64,000 nucleotides of DNA. It comes from Pseudoalteromonas prydzensis. GTDB lineage: Bacteria; Pseudomonadota; Gammaproteobacteria; Enterobacterales; Alteromonadaceae. The notes under the pieces were generated by a model that saw only the letters and a program-made list of their open reading frames with translations, was not told where the DNA came from and searched no databases. Below are positions 26,058 to 34,051 of the stretch, in pieces. The number at the start of each line of letters is the position of its first letter. Position 1 is the first letter of the stretch. The position numbers and the translations under genes are program-made. The stretch is from the NCBI RefSeq assembly GCF_001661495.1, contig NZ_BDDT01000009.1:62001-126000 (forward strand), read 5' to 3'.

Positions 26058-28028
26058 ATGAGTAAAAGTACACTTTTTAACTACTCAGTGAGGGCTTTAG
26101 CCATTACTGCTGCAATTTATGGCCAAAGTGCGTTTGCGAATGCGTCAGGCTTTGCCACATCAAATGGCGGAACAACCGGTGGAGCTGGCGGTGATATTGT
26201 TTATGCAACAACTGGCACGCAAATTCATCAAGCTTTGTGTAACCGAGCATCAAGTGACACACCAATTATTATCCATGTTGAGGGCACCATAAATCATGGC
26301 AATACCAGTAAAGTTTCTGGAGACAGCTGTAATACTGGGCCAGATTTAATTGAACTGAAAGAAATTAGTAATGTGTCTATTATCGGTGTAGGAAGCGGTG
26401 CCCTCTTTGATCAACTGGGCATTCATATTCGCTCTTCTTCAAATATCATTATTCAGAATGTCCATGTCAGAAACGTCAAAAAGTCTGGCTCCCCTATTTC
26501 AAACGGTGGAGATGCAATTGGCATGGAATCGAATGTTAGTAATGTCTGGGTCGACCACGTGACACTTGAAGCCAGTGGAGGAGAAAGCTCAGGTTATGAT
26601 GCCTTATTTGACATGAAAAGTAATACTAAATACGTAACGTTATCATACAGTATTTTACGTAATTCAGGCCGTGGCGGCCTTGTTGGCTCAAGTGATAGCG
26701 ATGAAAATAACGGCCCTGTGACCTTTCATCACAATTACTATGAAAACATCAATTCGCGCACGCCTTTATTAAGGCATGCTACAGCTCATGCTTACAATAA
26801 CTATTACAGTGGACTTGTATCATCAGGTATGAATCCACGTATTGGTGGCAAAATGCGAGCCGAGAATAATTACTTCAAAGATTCAAAAGATCCACTTGGT
26901 ACGTTTTATACAAACGACATGGGTTACTGGCAAGTCAGTGGTAATATTTGGGATAATATCGATTGGTCACAGCAAGAAAGCAAACTTCACCCTGCTGGAC
27001 CTAACCCAACTTCCACCACAACAATCAACATTCCTTATAGCTATCAACTTGATAATGCGCAGTGTATACCGAGCATCATCGCTGCAACAGCGGGGGCAAA
27101 CAAAGGCTTACAAACATCCAATGGGCAATGTGGTACTACAACGCCTACCGATCCAACGCCGACCCCTGAGCCTACTCCTGAGCCAACCCCTGCTGGCGAA
27201 AACTTAGCACTCAATGCTGGTGTTGATGGTAGCTCAAAAGCCAGTGGCTCAAGCTATGGTAATGTGAACGATGGTGATACTTCTACATACTGGTCGCCTT
27301 CGTCTACAACAGGTAGCATTAATATTAAAAACCTCAACACGACAATAAATGCCGTTAGAGTTATCGAAACAGCGGCTACTAAAGGACAGATCACTGCTTG
27401 GTCATTAGTAAATTATGACACTGGCGTAACACTAGCAAATGGTGGAGCAGTACCTGATGTTATCAGCTTCTCGAACACTAACTTATCTAAAGTCAGTTTT
27501 GTGGTTCATTCTGCCAATGGTGTTCCTCAAATTGCGGAGTTCGAAGTCTACAATGGCTACAGTGATGGAGCTAATGGCAGCGTTACCAATACCTTAGTTA
27601 ATGGTAGCTATAGAATTACTCCAAAACACAGTGGTGCTTCACTTGATGTAGCTAATTGTGATACTGCTGATGGGGCAAATATTAGGCAATGGTCTTGGCT
27701 TAATAATAATTGCCAAAAATTTAATATCACCACTGTTGACGGTGTTTGGCATCGTATTTCACCCGCCAATGCCCCAGCTAAAGGATTAGAGGTTTATACC
27801 CATTCAACAACCGCGGGGGAAAATATTAATCTTTGGACCTACACAGGTAGTTATAACCAGCAGTTTCGCTTCCAAAGTGCGGGCTCTGGTAAATGGCGTA
27901 TAATCAATCGCAATAGCGAACTGTGTTTGGATGTAGATGGCAGCAAAACCAGTGATGACGCTAATATTTTGCAGTGGACATGCTTAGCTGGTGCTGAAAA
28001 TCAAATGTTTGAATTAACCAGACAGTAA
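26058..28028 (+). CDS. Secreted multidomain pectate lyase (PL1)
   Basis: Cleaves polygalacturonate by beta-elimination outside the cell. Order: signal peptide (1-28), PL1 parallel beta-helix (~30-345), Pro/Thr/Glu linker (~360-380), F5/8-type (discoidin-like) carbohydrate-binding domain (~381-500), and ricin-type beta-trefoil (~512-655) with QW repeats. The lyase signatures are visible: GGDAIGME (D152), VWVDHVTL (D166) and RxPxxR at 234-239 (SRTPLLRHATAHAYNNYY), with R234 the probable base. The gene is isolated: no other pectin enzyme, transporter or regulator lies near. It may need the type II secretion system for export. Confidence 0.93.
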   Translation: MSKSTLFNYSVRALAITAAIYGQSAFANASGFATSNGGTTGGAGGDIVYATTGTQIHQALCNRASSDTPIIIHVEGTINHGNTSKVSGDSCNTGPDLIELKEISNVSIIGVGSGALFDQLGIHIRSSSNIIIQNVHVRNVKKSGSPISNGGDAIGMESNVSNVWVDHVTLEASGGESSGYDALFDMKSNTKYVTLSYSILRNSGRGGLVGSSDSDENNGPVTFHHNYYENINSRTPLLRHATAHAYNNYYSGLVSSGMNPRIGGKMRAENNYFKDSKDPLGTFYTNDMGYWQVSGNIWDNIDWSQQESKLHPAGPNPTSTTTINIPYSYQLDNAQCIPSIIAATAGANKGLQTSNGQCGTTTPTDPTPTPEPTPEPTPAGENLALNAGVDGSSKASGSSYGNVNDGDTSTYWSPSSTTGSINIKNLNTTINAVRVIETAATKGQITAWSLVNYDTGVTLANGGAVPDVISFSNTNLSKVSFVVHSANGVPQIAEFEVYNGYSDGANGSVTNTLVNGSYRITPKHSGASLDVANCDTADGANIRQWSWLNNNCQKFNITTVDGVWHRISPANAPAKGLEVYTHSTTAGENINLWTYTGSYNQQFRFQSAGSGKWRIINRNSELCLDVDGSKTSDDANILQWTCLAGAENQMFELTRQ

Positions 28029-28036
28029 CCCATAAA

Positions 28037-28076
28037 TTACGCAGTGAAGGGCTCAGCTAAGTCCTTCACTGCGTAA
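28037..28076. terminator. Long hairpin between pectate lyase and ygjV genes
   Basis: A perfect 14-bp stem TTACGCAGTGAAGG / CCTTCACTGCGTAA with a 12-nt loop. It lies between convergent genes and contains the ygjV stop codon (28066-28068). There is no strong T-run, so it may be a 3'-end stabiliser as well as terminator. Confidence 0.7.
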
Positions 28077-28587
28077 ACTCTGGGTCCATAAAACGTTGTT
28101 TATGAAGCCTGTAAATGGTGGTTAAATTTATTACGATAACCGTTACCTCTAATAATACTCCGCCAATTGAGCCAACAATAATATTATTGATAAGCCATAA
28201 ACATGAGCCACAAAATAACACCCAGCGCATAGTGATCCCACTCAGGCAAAATAAAGCGTAACTACCTAAACATGCACCTAGCACTGCAATATAATCAGTC
28301 CACTGCTGCGCCGTCAAGTAACCAATCAAAGCGGTTAAAATAATGAATATACACGCCACCCAAGTTGCCTTGGTTTTCATCGAAACGGCGGTTCGCCCTG
28401 CTGAAAATAAGCAGCATAACGATGAGGTTACGGCATTGAGTAAATAAAAGTGTAAGGCGTGATTCAAATTCATCACAATCATCATTAGCTTAAGGCGGCG
28501 ATCATCTTTTTGCATAAAGCACAGCATCGCTAAAAAAAAACTTAAAAAACCAAAACCTTGTGCAATGAACGTATCTACCACCAGCAA
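28066..28587 (-). CDS. YgjV-family inner membrane protein
   Basis: A 173-aa polytopic protein with about five or six hydrophobic helices and the family start FIAQGFGFLSFFLAMLCFMQKDDRRLKLMMIVMNLNHALHFYLL split over helices 1-2. Bacterial inner membrane protein family YgjV (IMP); function unknown. The start is TTG after AGGAG. It is convergent with the pectate lyase gene. Confidence 0.82.
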   Translation of the reverse strand: MLVVDTFIAQGFGFLSFFLAMLCFMQKDDRRLKLMMIVMNLNHALHFYLLNAVTSSLCCLFSAGRTAVSMKTKATWVACIFIILTALIGYLTAQQWTDYIAVLGACLGSYALFCLSGITMRWVLFCGSCLWLINNIIVGSIGGVLLEVTVIVINLTTIYRLHKQRFMDPEFTQ

Positions 28588-28648
28588 AATACTCCTATAA
28601 AACTATCTTAATCACCTGCAAATGAGCAAACTGCAAAAAGCTGCACGC

Positions 28649-28867
28649 TCACATATCATTTTCAATCATCGTTTTAATCGTTTTTGCTTTAACAAAGTGA
28701 TCTAATTGATGAGTGTGGATCCACCAAGTCGCAGCTTCCATTAATAACTCAGGGTCATCATTTTTATTTGCAAAAAAGGCATAAAAAGACAACCCCACAT
28801 TGTCGCCTTTCGCCGCTATTTTTTTATTGCAAACTTGAATGATCTTCGCTCTTAACTCATCGCGCAT
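28649..28867 (-). CDS. Small DUF6500-type protein
   Basis: A 72-aa soluble protein. The strings GLSFYAFFANKNDDPELLMEAATWWI and HTHQLDHFVKA look highly ordered, and I recall the same pattern in a conserved family of short proteins (DUF6500), though I cannot check it here. No known function. Strong codon structure and an ATG start support a real gene; a gap of 61 bp separates it from ygjV, on the same strand. Confidence 0.7.
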   Translation of the reverse strand: MRDELRAKIIQVCNKKIAAKGDNVGLSFYAFFANKNDDPELLMEAATWWIHTHQLDHFVKAKTIKTMIENDM

Positions 28868-28977
28868 TAAATCTTTGCAGCCTTTATTTTATGCTATAGC
28901 GCATTTCAATTAATTCCGGGCTATTGCCTAGCGTAACTTCCATTGATTACCCCCTCTCAGATAACCCATTAAACACT

Positions 28978-29394
28978 CTATTTTAAGGTGTCTAATAACT
29001 CTGCTATTTCAGCTTTTAGGGCTTTGTCTGGGATTTTATTTGCACTCACCTGTGCAGTTTGTAGACAGGCAATAGCGGCATCAGTTTGGCCAAGCTCGAC
29101 ATGCATGGTTGCCATTGCATAGCCAATTGACGACATATAGTCTTTCGCATTAATAGCTGTCGCTTTAGCTAACGCCTTTTCATAGATCAACAAGGCATCT
29201 GCAAATTCATCGGTAAAATCAGCCAGTGTTTCCCACTGAACAGGATGATCTTTCTCAGTATTTTCATGTTCGATGCACAGCGCTTTTAACTGCACATAAA
29301 GTGAATCAAAACTCGCTTGATCTTGCTGCTGCGCTGCATTCATTAGCTCACCTGCGAGCTCCAATACTGACTTATACAGTTTTGTATTCATCAT
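28978..29394 (-). CDS. Small TPR-like helical protein, unknown
   Basis: A 138-aa helical protein with TPR-like sequence: ALLIYEKALAKATAINAKDYMSSIGYAMATMHVELGQTDAAIACLQTAQ (residues ~65-113), resembling two TPR helices pairs. The reading frame is open to 29520, but the region upstream of 29394 is unlike protein, and AAAGGT lies about 10 bases before the ATG-ATG pair at 29394/29391, so I shorten it. No membrane segment. Function unknown. Confidence 0.68.
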   Translation of the reverse strand: MMNTKLYKSVLELAGELMNAAQQQDQASFDSLYVQLKALCIEHENTEKDHPVQWETLADFTDEFADALLIYEKALAKATAINAKDYMSSIGYAMATMHVELGQTDAAIACLQTAQVSANKIPDKALKAEIAELLDTLK

Positions 29395-29627
29395 TCTATC
29401 ATTACCTTTTGTTAGAAATAACGGCCAGCTCATTAGATTGCGTAAAGTAATCCCAAACAAGCAATCTATGTGAGGCCAATAACGCGCTATTCTAATACAC
29501 TCTACGCAAAAATGATTCATGCTAAGTGATCACACTACATGTTTTATTATCGCAGGGCAAAAAGGTCTGTTTAATAAAGTAATTGTTCAATTGCAGTGGC
29601 TCAGCGCACCTTCCAACTGGGTAAATA

Positions 29628-30089
29628 TTAACCCTCAGTTTTAACTGCAGCTTTGTTACTTGCATGAATAAAATATAATGCGATGCCTAAGCAAATAATG
29701 GCGCCAATTCGAGTGGGAGTAAAACTAATAATGCCATTCCCAAACCAGCCAAAATTATCAATGAGCATGCTCATACATAGTTGCCCAAAAATAACTGCAA
29801 CCGTTGCAACCGCAGTACCTATGCGCTGTACCGCAAACACCATAATCACGATATAGGGCACACCACACATTGCCCCGAGTAATTGCCATTTAGGCACATC
29901 TAACAATGTCATCGCGTGGCTAGGTTCAAAGTAAAAAATAAGTAATCCGGTGATCAAAGCACCAACCGAAAAAGTCAAAAATGCGCAGCGAAAAACGCCC
30001 ACTTTACTGCCAAGCTGAGCATTAATTGCAGCTTGAATACTTAATGTAGCGCCGCCAATCACAGCGAGAATTATCATTATTAACGTCAT
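29628..30089 (-). CDS. YdcZ (DUF606) family drug/metabolite transporter half, copy 2
   Basis: A 153-aa membrane protein with five hydrophobic segments and the DUF606 start ATLSIQAAINAQLGSKVG. DUF606 proteins are half-size DMT superfamily members, often encoded in pairs that form a heteromer. This is the second of a pair, 9 bp after the first, with its own AGGGGA ribosome site. It ends in a polar tail (SNKAAVKTEG). The substrate is unknown. Confidence 0.88.
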   Translation of the reverse strand: MTLIMIILAVIGGATLSIQAAINAQLGSKVGVFRCAFLTFSVGALITGLLIFYFEPSHAMTLLDVPKWQLLGAMCGVPYIVIMVFAVQRIGTAVATVAVIFGQLCMSMLIDNFGWFGNGIISFTPTRIGAIICLGIALYFIHASNKAAVKTEG

Positions 30090-30098
30090 TTTCGTCCC

Positions 30099-30533
30099 CT
30101 ACCCTTGTGCCATCAAAAACAATGCAATAATAATAAAAACCAGTGCGACAAGCCGTTTCCGGTCGACCTGACGATGTTGTGTGCCAAATAAGCCGTAATG
30201 ATCGATCAATAAACTTTTCGCTATCTGCCCCATTAAAATACCGATCATCGTCATAGCAATACCTATAACTGGTGCTGTTATCGTCAATATAACGACATAA
30301 ACCGGGCCTAAAACGCCGCCTAATAATGTCCATGATGGTTGCTTGAAAAATGACGGGCTATTGCGAGGACTAAAAAATAGCATCAACATAAAGGTAAGCG
30401 CAGCACCCACACTAAATACACTGAAGGTAGCCCATAGCTCTCCAACTTCGCCGCCTAAAGGGCCCAATAGACCCGCTTCTACAGACAGCCCCATTCCTCC
30501 CATCACCACAATTAGAATCAAAATAAACTGCAT
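30099..30533 (-). CDS. YdcZ (DUF606) family transporter half, copy 1
   Basis: A 144-aa partner of the next gene, also five hydrophobic segments, with GLSVEAGLLGPLGGEVGELWATFSVFSVGA as the DUF606 signature split in two halves. The start has GGAGAT. The two halves differ strongly, typical of such pairs. The divergent LysR regulator 94 bp away is the probable controller; paired DUF606 genes with a divergent LysR occur in many Proteobacteria. Confidence 0.88.
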   Translation of the reverse strand: MQFILILIVVMGGMGLSVEAGLLGPLGGEVGELWATFSVFSVGAALTFMLMLFFSPRNSPSFFKQPSWTLLGGVLGPVYVVILTITAPVIGIAMTMIGILMGQIAKSLLIDHYGLFGTQHRQVDRKRLVALVFIIIALFLMAQG

Positions 30534-30627
30534 GTAAATCTCCTATTAATAAGAAATTGATCATAGCCTAGTGATTCAACGTAAAAAATGGGATTATGTA
30601 GAAAACACTTTTGCAGGATTTGCACAA

Positions 30628-31566
30628 ATGAATAATATTAGCTCAATTAATATCCGCGCATTAAAGTTCTTTATTGACGTGTATCAAAGTAAGAGTTTTT
30701 CTGTTGTTGCTCGCCGTGAAAATGTATCCCCTTCAATGGTCTCGCGGGTGATTTTGCAACTTGAAGGCGCGCTTGGCCAGCAGCTATTTTATCGTAACAC
30801 ACGCGCAATAATGCCAACCGAAGCGGGGAGAATTTTTCACGGCTATGCACGGTCAATGACTGAACAGCTCAGCGAAGTACGCAATGAATTGCAAGATAGA
30901 GCAAGTCAGCCAAAAGGTTTGATCAGAATTAATGCTCCGGTATTTTTCGGCCAAAAACACATCGCCCCTTGGCTTAGCGGGTTTTTAAATCGCTACCCGT
31001 TAATTCAAGTTGAGTTAACCCAAACAGATGATTTTATTGATCCACATACGGATGCCGCCGACATAATTTTCCGGATTGGCTCACTCAGCGACTCATCCTT
31101 GCATGGCAAAACCTTAGGCGTGCAAACATATCACTTGGCGGCATCTCCCGGTTACCTTAAAAAGTATGGCATACCTAAACAGCCATCAGATCTTAGTGAA
31201 CATCATGGTTTAATATATCGCGGCTCATCGGGGCAAAATCGTTGGTTATTTAAAAACAATTCATCAGCATGGCAGCAACAAGTAGTGATCCCTACCTTAG
31301 TCTCTAATAATGCCGAAACGCTGCTCATTAGCGCATTAAATGACATGGGGATTGTTTTATTTCCAGACTGGTTAATCGGTGAAAGCCTAACAGCTGGAAG
31401 CTTAGTATCAATTTTAGGTTCATTTGCACCAACAATAAAAGTAGGCTCACAAAACATAACCGCAATTTACCCAAACACAAAGCAACCACCGCTAAATGTG
31501 CGTGTTTGTATTGATTATTTTAGCGAAGTGTATGGCAACCCCGTTTATTGGAAATACCAAAATTAA
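30628..31566 (+). CDS. LysR-family regulator, probable controller of the DUF606 pair
   Basis: LysR regulator of about 312 aa. I choose the ATG at 30628, with AGGA ten bases upstream; a GTG at 30571 would extend it into a region with no helix-turn-helix homology. N-terminal INIRALKFFIDVYQSKSFSVVARRENVSPSMVSRVILQLE is the winged helix-turn-helix, followed by FYRNTRAIMPTEAG. The effector domain begins QPKGLIRINAPVFFGQKHIAPWL, the CrgA/AaeR-like subgroup. It is divergent from the transporter pair and likely regulates it. Confidence 0.86.
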   Translation: MNNISSINIRALKFFIDVYQSKSFSVVARRENVSPSMVSRVILQLEGALGQQLFYRNTRAIMPTEAGRIFHGYARSMTEQLSEVRNELQDRASQPKGLIRINAPVFFGQKHIAPWLSGFLNRYPLIQVELTQTDDFIDPHTDAADIIFRIGSLSDSSLHGKTLGVQTYHLAASPGYLKKYGIPKQPSDLSEHHGLIYRGSSGQNRWLFKNNSSAWQQQVVIPTLVSNNAETLLISALNDMGIVLFPDWLIGESLTAGSLVSILGSFAPTIKVGSQNITAIYPNTKQPPLNVRVCIDYFSEVYGNPVYWKYQN

Positions 31567-31716
31567 TTTATGAGCCCATGATTAGTGATTTATCTCACTA
31601 CCTTTAATCATGCATTTTAGCGTCAATCAAGGGCTGCTTTTGTAGACAATATTTTAAATTACGAGTAGATTTATGTATCAACAGCTAAGCTCATATTTTC
31701 AATCGTGGTAAATTTT

Positions 31717-32550
31717 ATGCTCCCTACAACACAGCCTACTTTTTGGCGTGATCCCGCATTGCCATATATAGAGCTGCGCCAGGTACTTGATGGCCGACGC
31801 GTTACCTATGCCCCCCATTCACACCAGCAATGGTCAATCGGCGCTATTTTAGCTGGGCAAAGCGAGTTTGTTTGTGAAAACCGCCTACATCATGTCAGCC
31901 AAGGTCACTTAGTAATAATGAACCCTGATAAAGTGCATGCCTGTAACCCGCAGCAAAATTCTGCATGGGCGTATTATATGATGCATGTCGATAAAAAGTG
32001 GTTAGCGCAGTTATTATTTGAGTCAGGGGTGAGAGCCGAACCACACTGGCAAGATAGTCACTTAGATACCCTTAATATGCCATTGCTCTATCAAGGTTTT
32101 GTCAAGCTATGCAAATTACTGCTATCCAACACCCCTATTAGTACCAAGCAGACGCAATTAAATGACTATTTTGTTGCCTTGTTTAACCACCTAGATTGCA
32201 ACTCACGTACAATAGAGCCAACTTTGCTCGTGCCCAACGCACTTTATCAAGTGGCCCACTATTTAAATGAGCACAGCTTAGATGACACCTCAATTAGTAG
32301 CATCAGTGAACATTTTGGTTTTAGTACCAGCTATTTAGTACGCGCTTTTAAACGTCACTTTAATATGACTCCACACGCTTACCGGTTAAATCGCCGTATT
32401 CAGTTAGGCCAGCAAGCACTGAAAAAAGGGCAAGCAATTGCCAGTATTGCCTACGACAGTGGCTTTAGTGATCAAGCACATTTCCAACGTGTATTTAAGC
32501 AACGTGTTGCCGCAACTCCTGAGCAATATCGGCGCTCCTTACCGTTGTAA
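31717..32550 (+). CDS. AraC-family regulator with cupin sensor, probable controller of the LysE gene
   Basis: A 277-aa AraC/XylS regulator. N-terminal cupin-like sensor (AraC_binding; residues ~15-100, with HSHQQWSIGAILAG and GHLVIMNPDKVHACNP) and C-terminal double helix-turn-helix (TSISSISEHFGFSTSYLVRAFKRHFNMTPHAYRLNRR, then ASIAYDSGFSDQAHFQRVFKQRVAATPEQYR). The start is the ATG at 31717; a GTG twelve bases earlier is possible. It is convergent with a LysE gene only 2 bp away, a frequent arrangement for amino acid exporters. Confidence 0.87.
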   Translation: MLPTTQPTFWRDPALPYIELRQVLDGRRVTYAPHSHQQWSIGAILAGQSEFVCENRLHHVSQGHLVIMNPDKVHACNPQQNSAWAYYMMHVDKKWLAQLLFESGVRAEPHWQDSHLDTLNMPLLYQGFVKLCKLLLSNTPISTKQTQLNDYFVALFNHLDCNSRTIEPTLLVPNALYQVAHYLNEHSLDDTSISSISEHFGFSTSYLVRAFKRHFNMTPHAYRLNRRIQLGQQALKKGQAIASIAYDSGFSDQAHFQRVFKQRVAATPEQYRRSLPL

Positions 32551-32552
32551 AT

Positions 32553-33143
32553 TTAAATTACTAATAACACACAACTGGCCAGCAACAATAATGCCAGTGC
32601 TTTATTCATCAACCGCACATTGGCAGCGCTTTGAAAATGCTGCCCGAGTCGCAAACCGAGCCACACCCAACAAGCAAGTGATAGCCAGCAAATTGGTAAG
32701 TACACACTGGCAAAGGTAACAAGCTCTGTACTTAAAGCATTGGGAATATACGCCGCAATCCCCGATAACGAAGCCAACCACGCCTTAGGGTTAAGCCATT
32801 GCATGATAACTCCAGTCATGAAAGTGGGCGCGCGGCGACGATCTTTACTATTCAATGTGCCATCATCGATAAATAATTGGTAACTCAAGTACACTAAAAA
32901 TGCGATGCCAAACCACTGTAAAATAACTGTGAGCCACACCAGTTTATCCACCAGCAAATGCAAACTAAAACCAATAAATAAAAATAATACGATAAAACCT
33001 AACGTTGCCCCCGTCACAAATAGCAGGCCGCTTCTTGTCCCAAAGCGAGCGCTGCAACTAAGTGAAAGTAGGTTTACTGGGCCTGGCGTAATAGAGGCTG
33101 CTAAGGCAAATAATGCCATTGAGATGATCACAGAAAAAGTCAT
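32553..33143 (-). CDS. LysE/RhtB-family amino acid exporter
   Basis: A 196-aa inner-membrane exporter with about six helices. Family start ITPGPVNLLSLSCSARFGTRSGLLFVTGATLGF (signature PGP after helix 1) and GVIMQWLNPKAWLASLSGIAAYIP are typical. Such proteins export amino acids or homoserine lactones. The substrate cannot be told. The neighbouring AraC regulator suggests controlled expression. Confidence 0.9.
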   Translation of the reverse strand: MTFSVIISMALFALAASITPGPVNLLSLSCSARFGTRSGLLFVTGATLGFIVLFLFIGFSLHLLVDKLVWLTVILQWFGIAFLVYLSYQLFIDDGTLNSKDRRRAPTFMTGVIMQWLNPKAWLASLSGIAAYIPNALSTELVTFASVYLPICWLSLACWVWLGLRLGQHFQSAANVRLMNKALALLLLASCVLLVI

Positions 33144-33300
33144 AAATGTACTTAAGTAATTAATTTATAGAGGAGTATTTCTTTTTCTCGATGAGCCTTA
33201 TTGAACAAAATTGACCTTATACAATAATAATCGGCTCGTTTATCCGTCTTGAGTAACAATTGCTGTATAGTGAGCACACAAACTTGCAGAAATGTTAATT

Positions 33301-33699
33301 ATGAAAGAATGTAATCAGTGTGGTAAATGCTGTATTAAATACGGCGATGGCGATCTCAGTGCTACGCAAGAAGAAATAGATCTGTGGGAAATTTTTAACC
33401 CTGACATTTTCGCATTTGTTAAAAATGAGCAAATATGGCACGACCCGCACACTGGGGAAAAACTAAGCCGATGCCCTTTTCTTGAATTAGCCCCCAAAGC
33501 AACCCCCCATGAAGCGGATAAATATACCTGCAGTATTTACTTAGATAGACCAGAAGACTGTCGTCACTACCCTAGCCTGATCAGCGAAATGGTAAGGGAT
33601 GAATGTGAAATGATCGAAGTCATTGATTTAGAAAACTACAAAAAAGCACAAACCAAGTTAGATTTAATAATGCAAGACAGCCGTCCTGCTGGTTATTGA
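33301..33699 (+). CDS. YkgJ-type zinc/iron-cysteine cluster protein
   Basis: A 132-aa protein of the YkgJ/CxxCxxxCC family (UPF0153). The signature CNQCGKCCIKYGDGDLS opens the protein, followed by CPFLEL, YTCSIYLDRPEDCRHYP and DECEMI, giving eight cysteines arranged to hold metal. Function unknown, possibly an Fe-S or zinc cluster. ATG at 33301 is used; one at 33292 is nearly as good. The following 350 bp is gene-free. Confidence 0.88.
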   Translation: MKECNQCGKCCIKYGDGDLSATQEEIDLWEIFNPDIFAFVKNEQIWHDPHTGEKLSRCPFLELAPKATPHEADKYTCSIYLDRPEDCRHYPSLISEMVRDECEMIEVIDLENYKKAQTKLDLIMQDSRPAGY

Positions 33700-34051
33700 T
33701 TATTAACACTTTACTGCGCTTATTAGACTAAAGGTTTAGAGCCAATTGGTTAACCAACCTCGGCCTTATCCGCCGATCACCTTCAGTTTTTTCTCGTTAA
33801 AATTAAATTAAAACAATGATATAAAAAATAAAATACATTCATGCTTGGCAATTTGCTTACTTAATATACTCACCGTTTTCAACACCATGCTCGACCTTTG
33901 CCTAATCGTAATTGTGGCGTCTCTGCTTTACTGTACCAACTCAATATTCATAGCTTATATACCCAAACGACCTCAAACTCGCATCTGAGGTGATTTGGGT
34001 ATAAAGCTGTTTTTTTATTTTGAGTAAGCAACTTATGTTGCAGGAGAAGTA
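33700..34051. other. 352-bp gene-free region with dispersed repeat element
   Basis: No gene seen. It carries a 46-bp TATACCCAA-type inverted repeat (33958-34003) directly followed by a T-rich run and then the start of the DUF3360 gene. The rest shows no operator that I can recognise. Confidence 0.6.
33958..34003. repeat. TATACCCAA-type dispersed inverted repeat, copy 1
   Basis: Outer arms TATACCCAAA (33958-33967) and TTTGGGTATA (33994-34003); inner arms CCTCA (33971-33975) and TGAGG (33986-33990). A T-rich run follows. It shares outer arms and part of the interior with the element at 49691-49735. Confidence 0.75.

Noticed and set aside
27150..27195. Tandem repeat DNA in the pectate lyase gene
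   Set aside because: It encodes the PTPEPTPEP linker; an ordinary interdomain spacer, not a mobile or CRISPR-type repeat.
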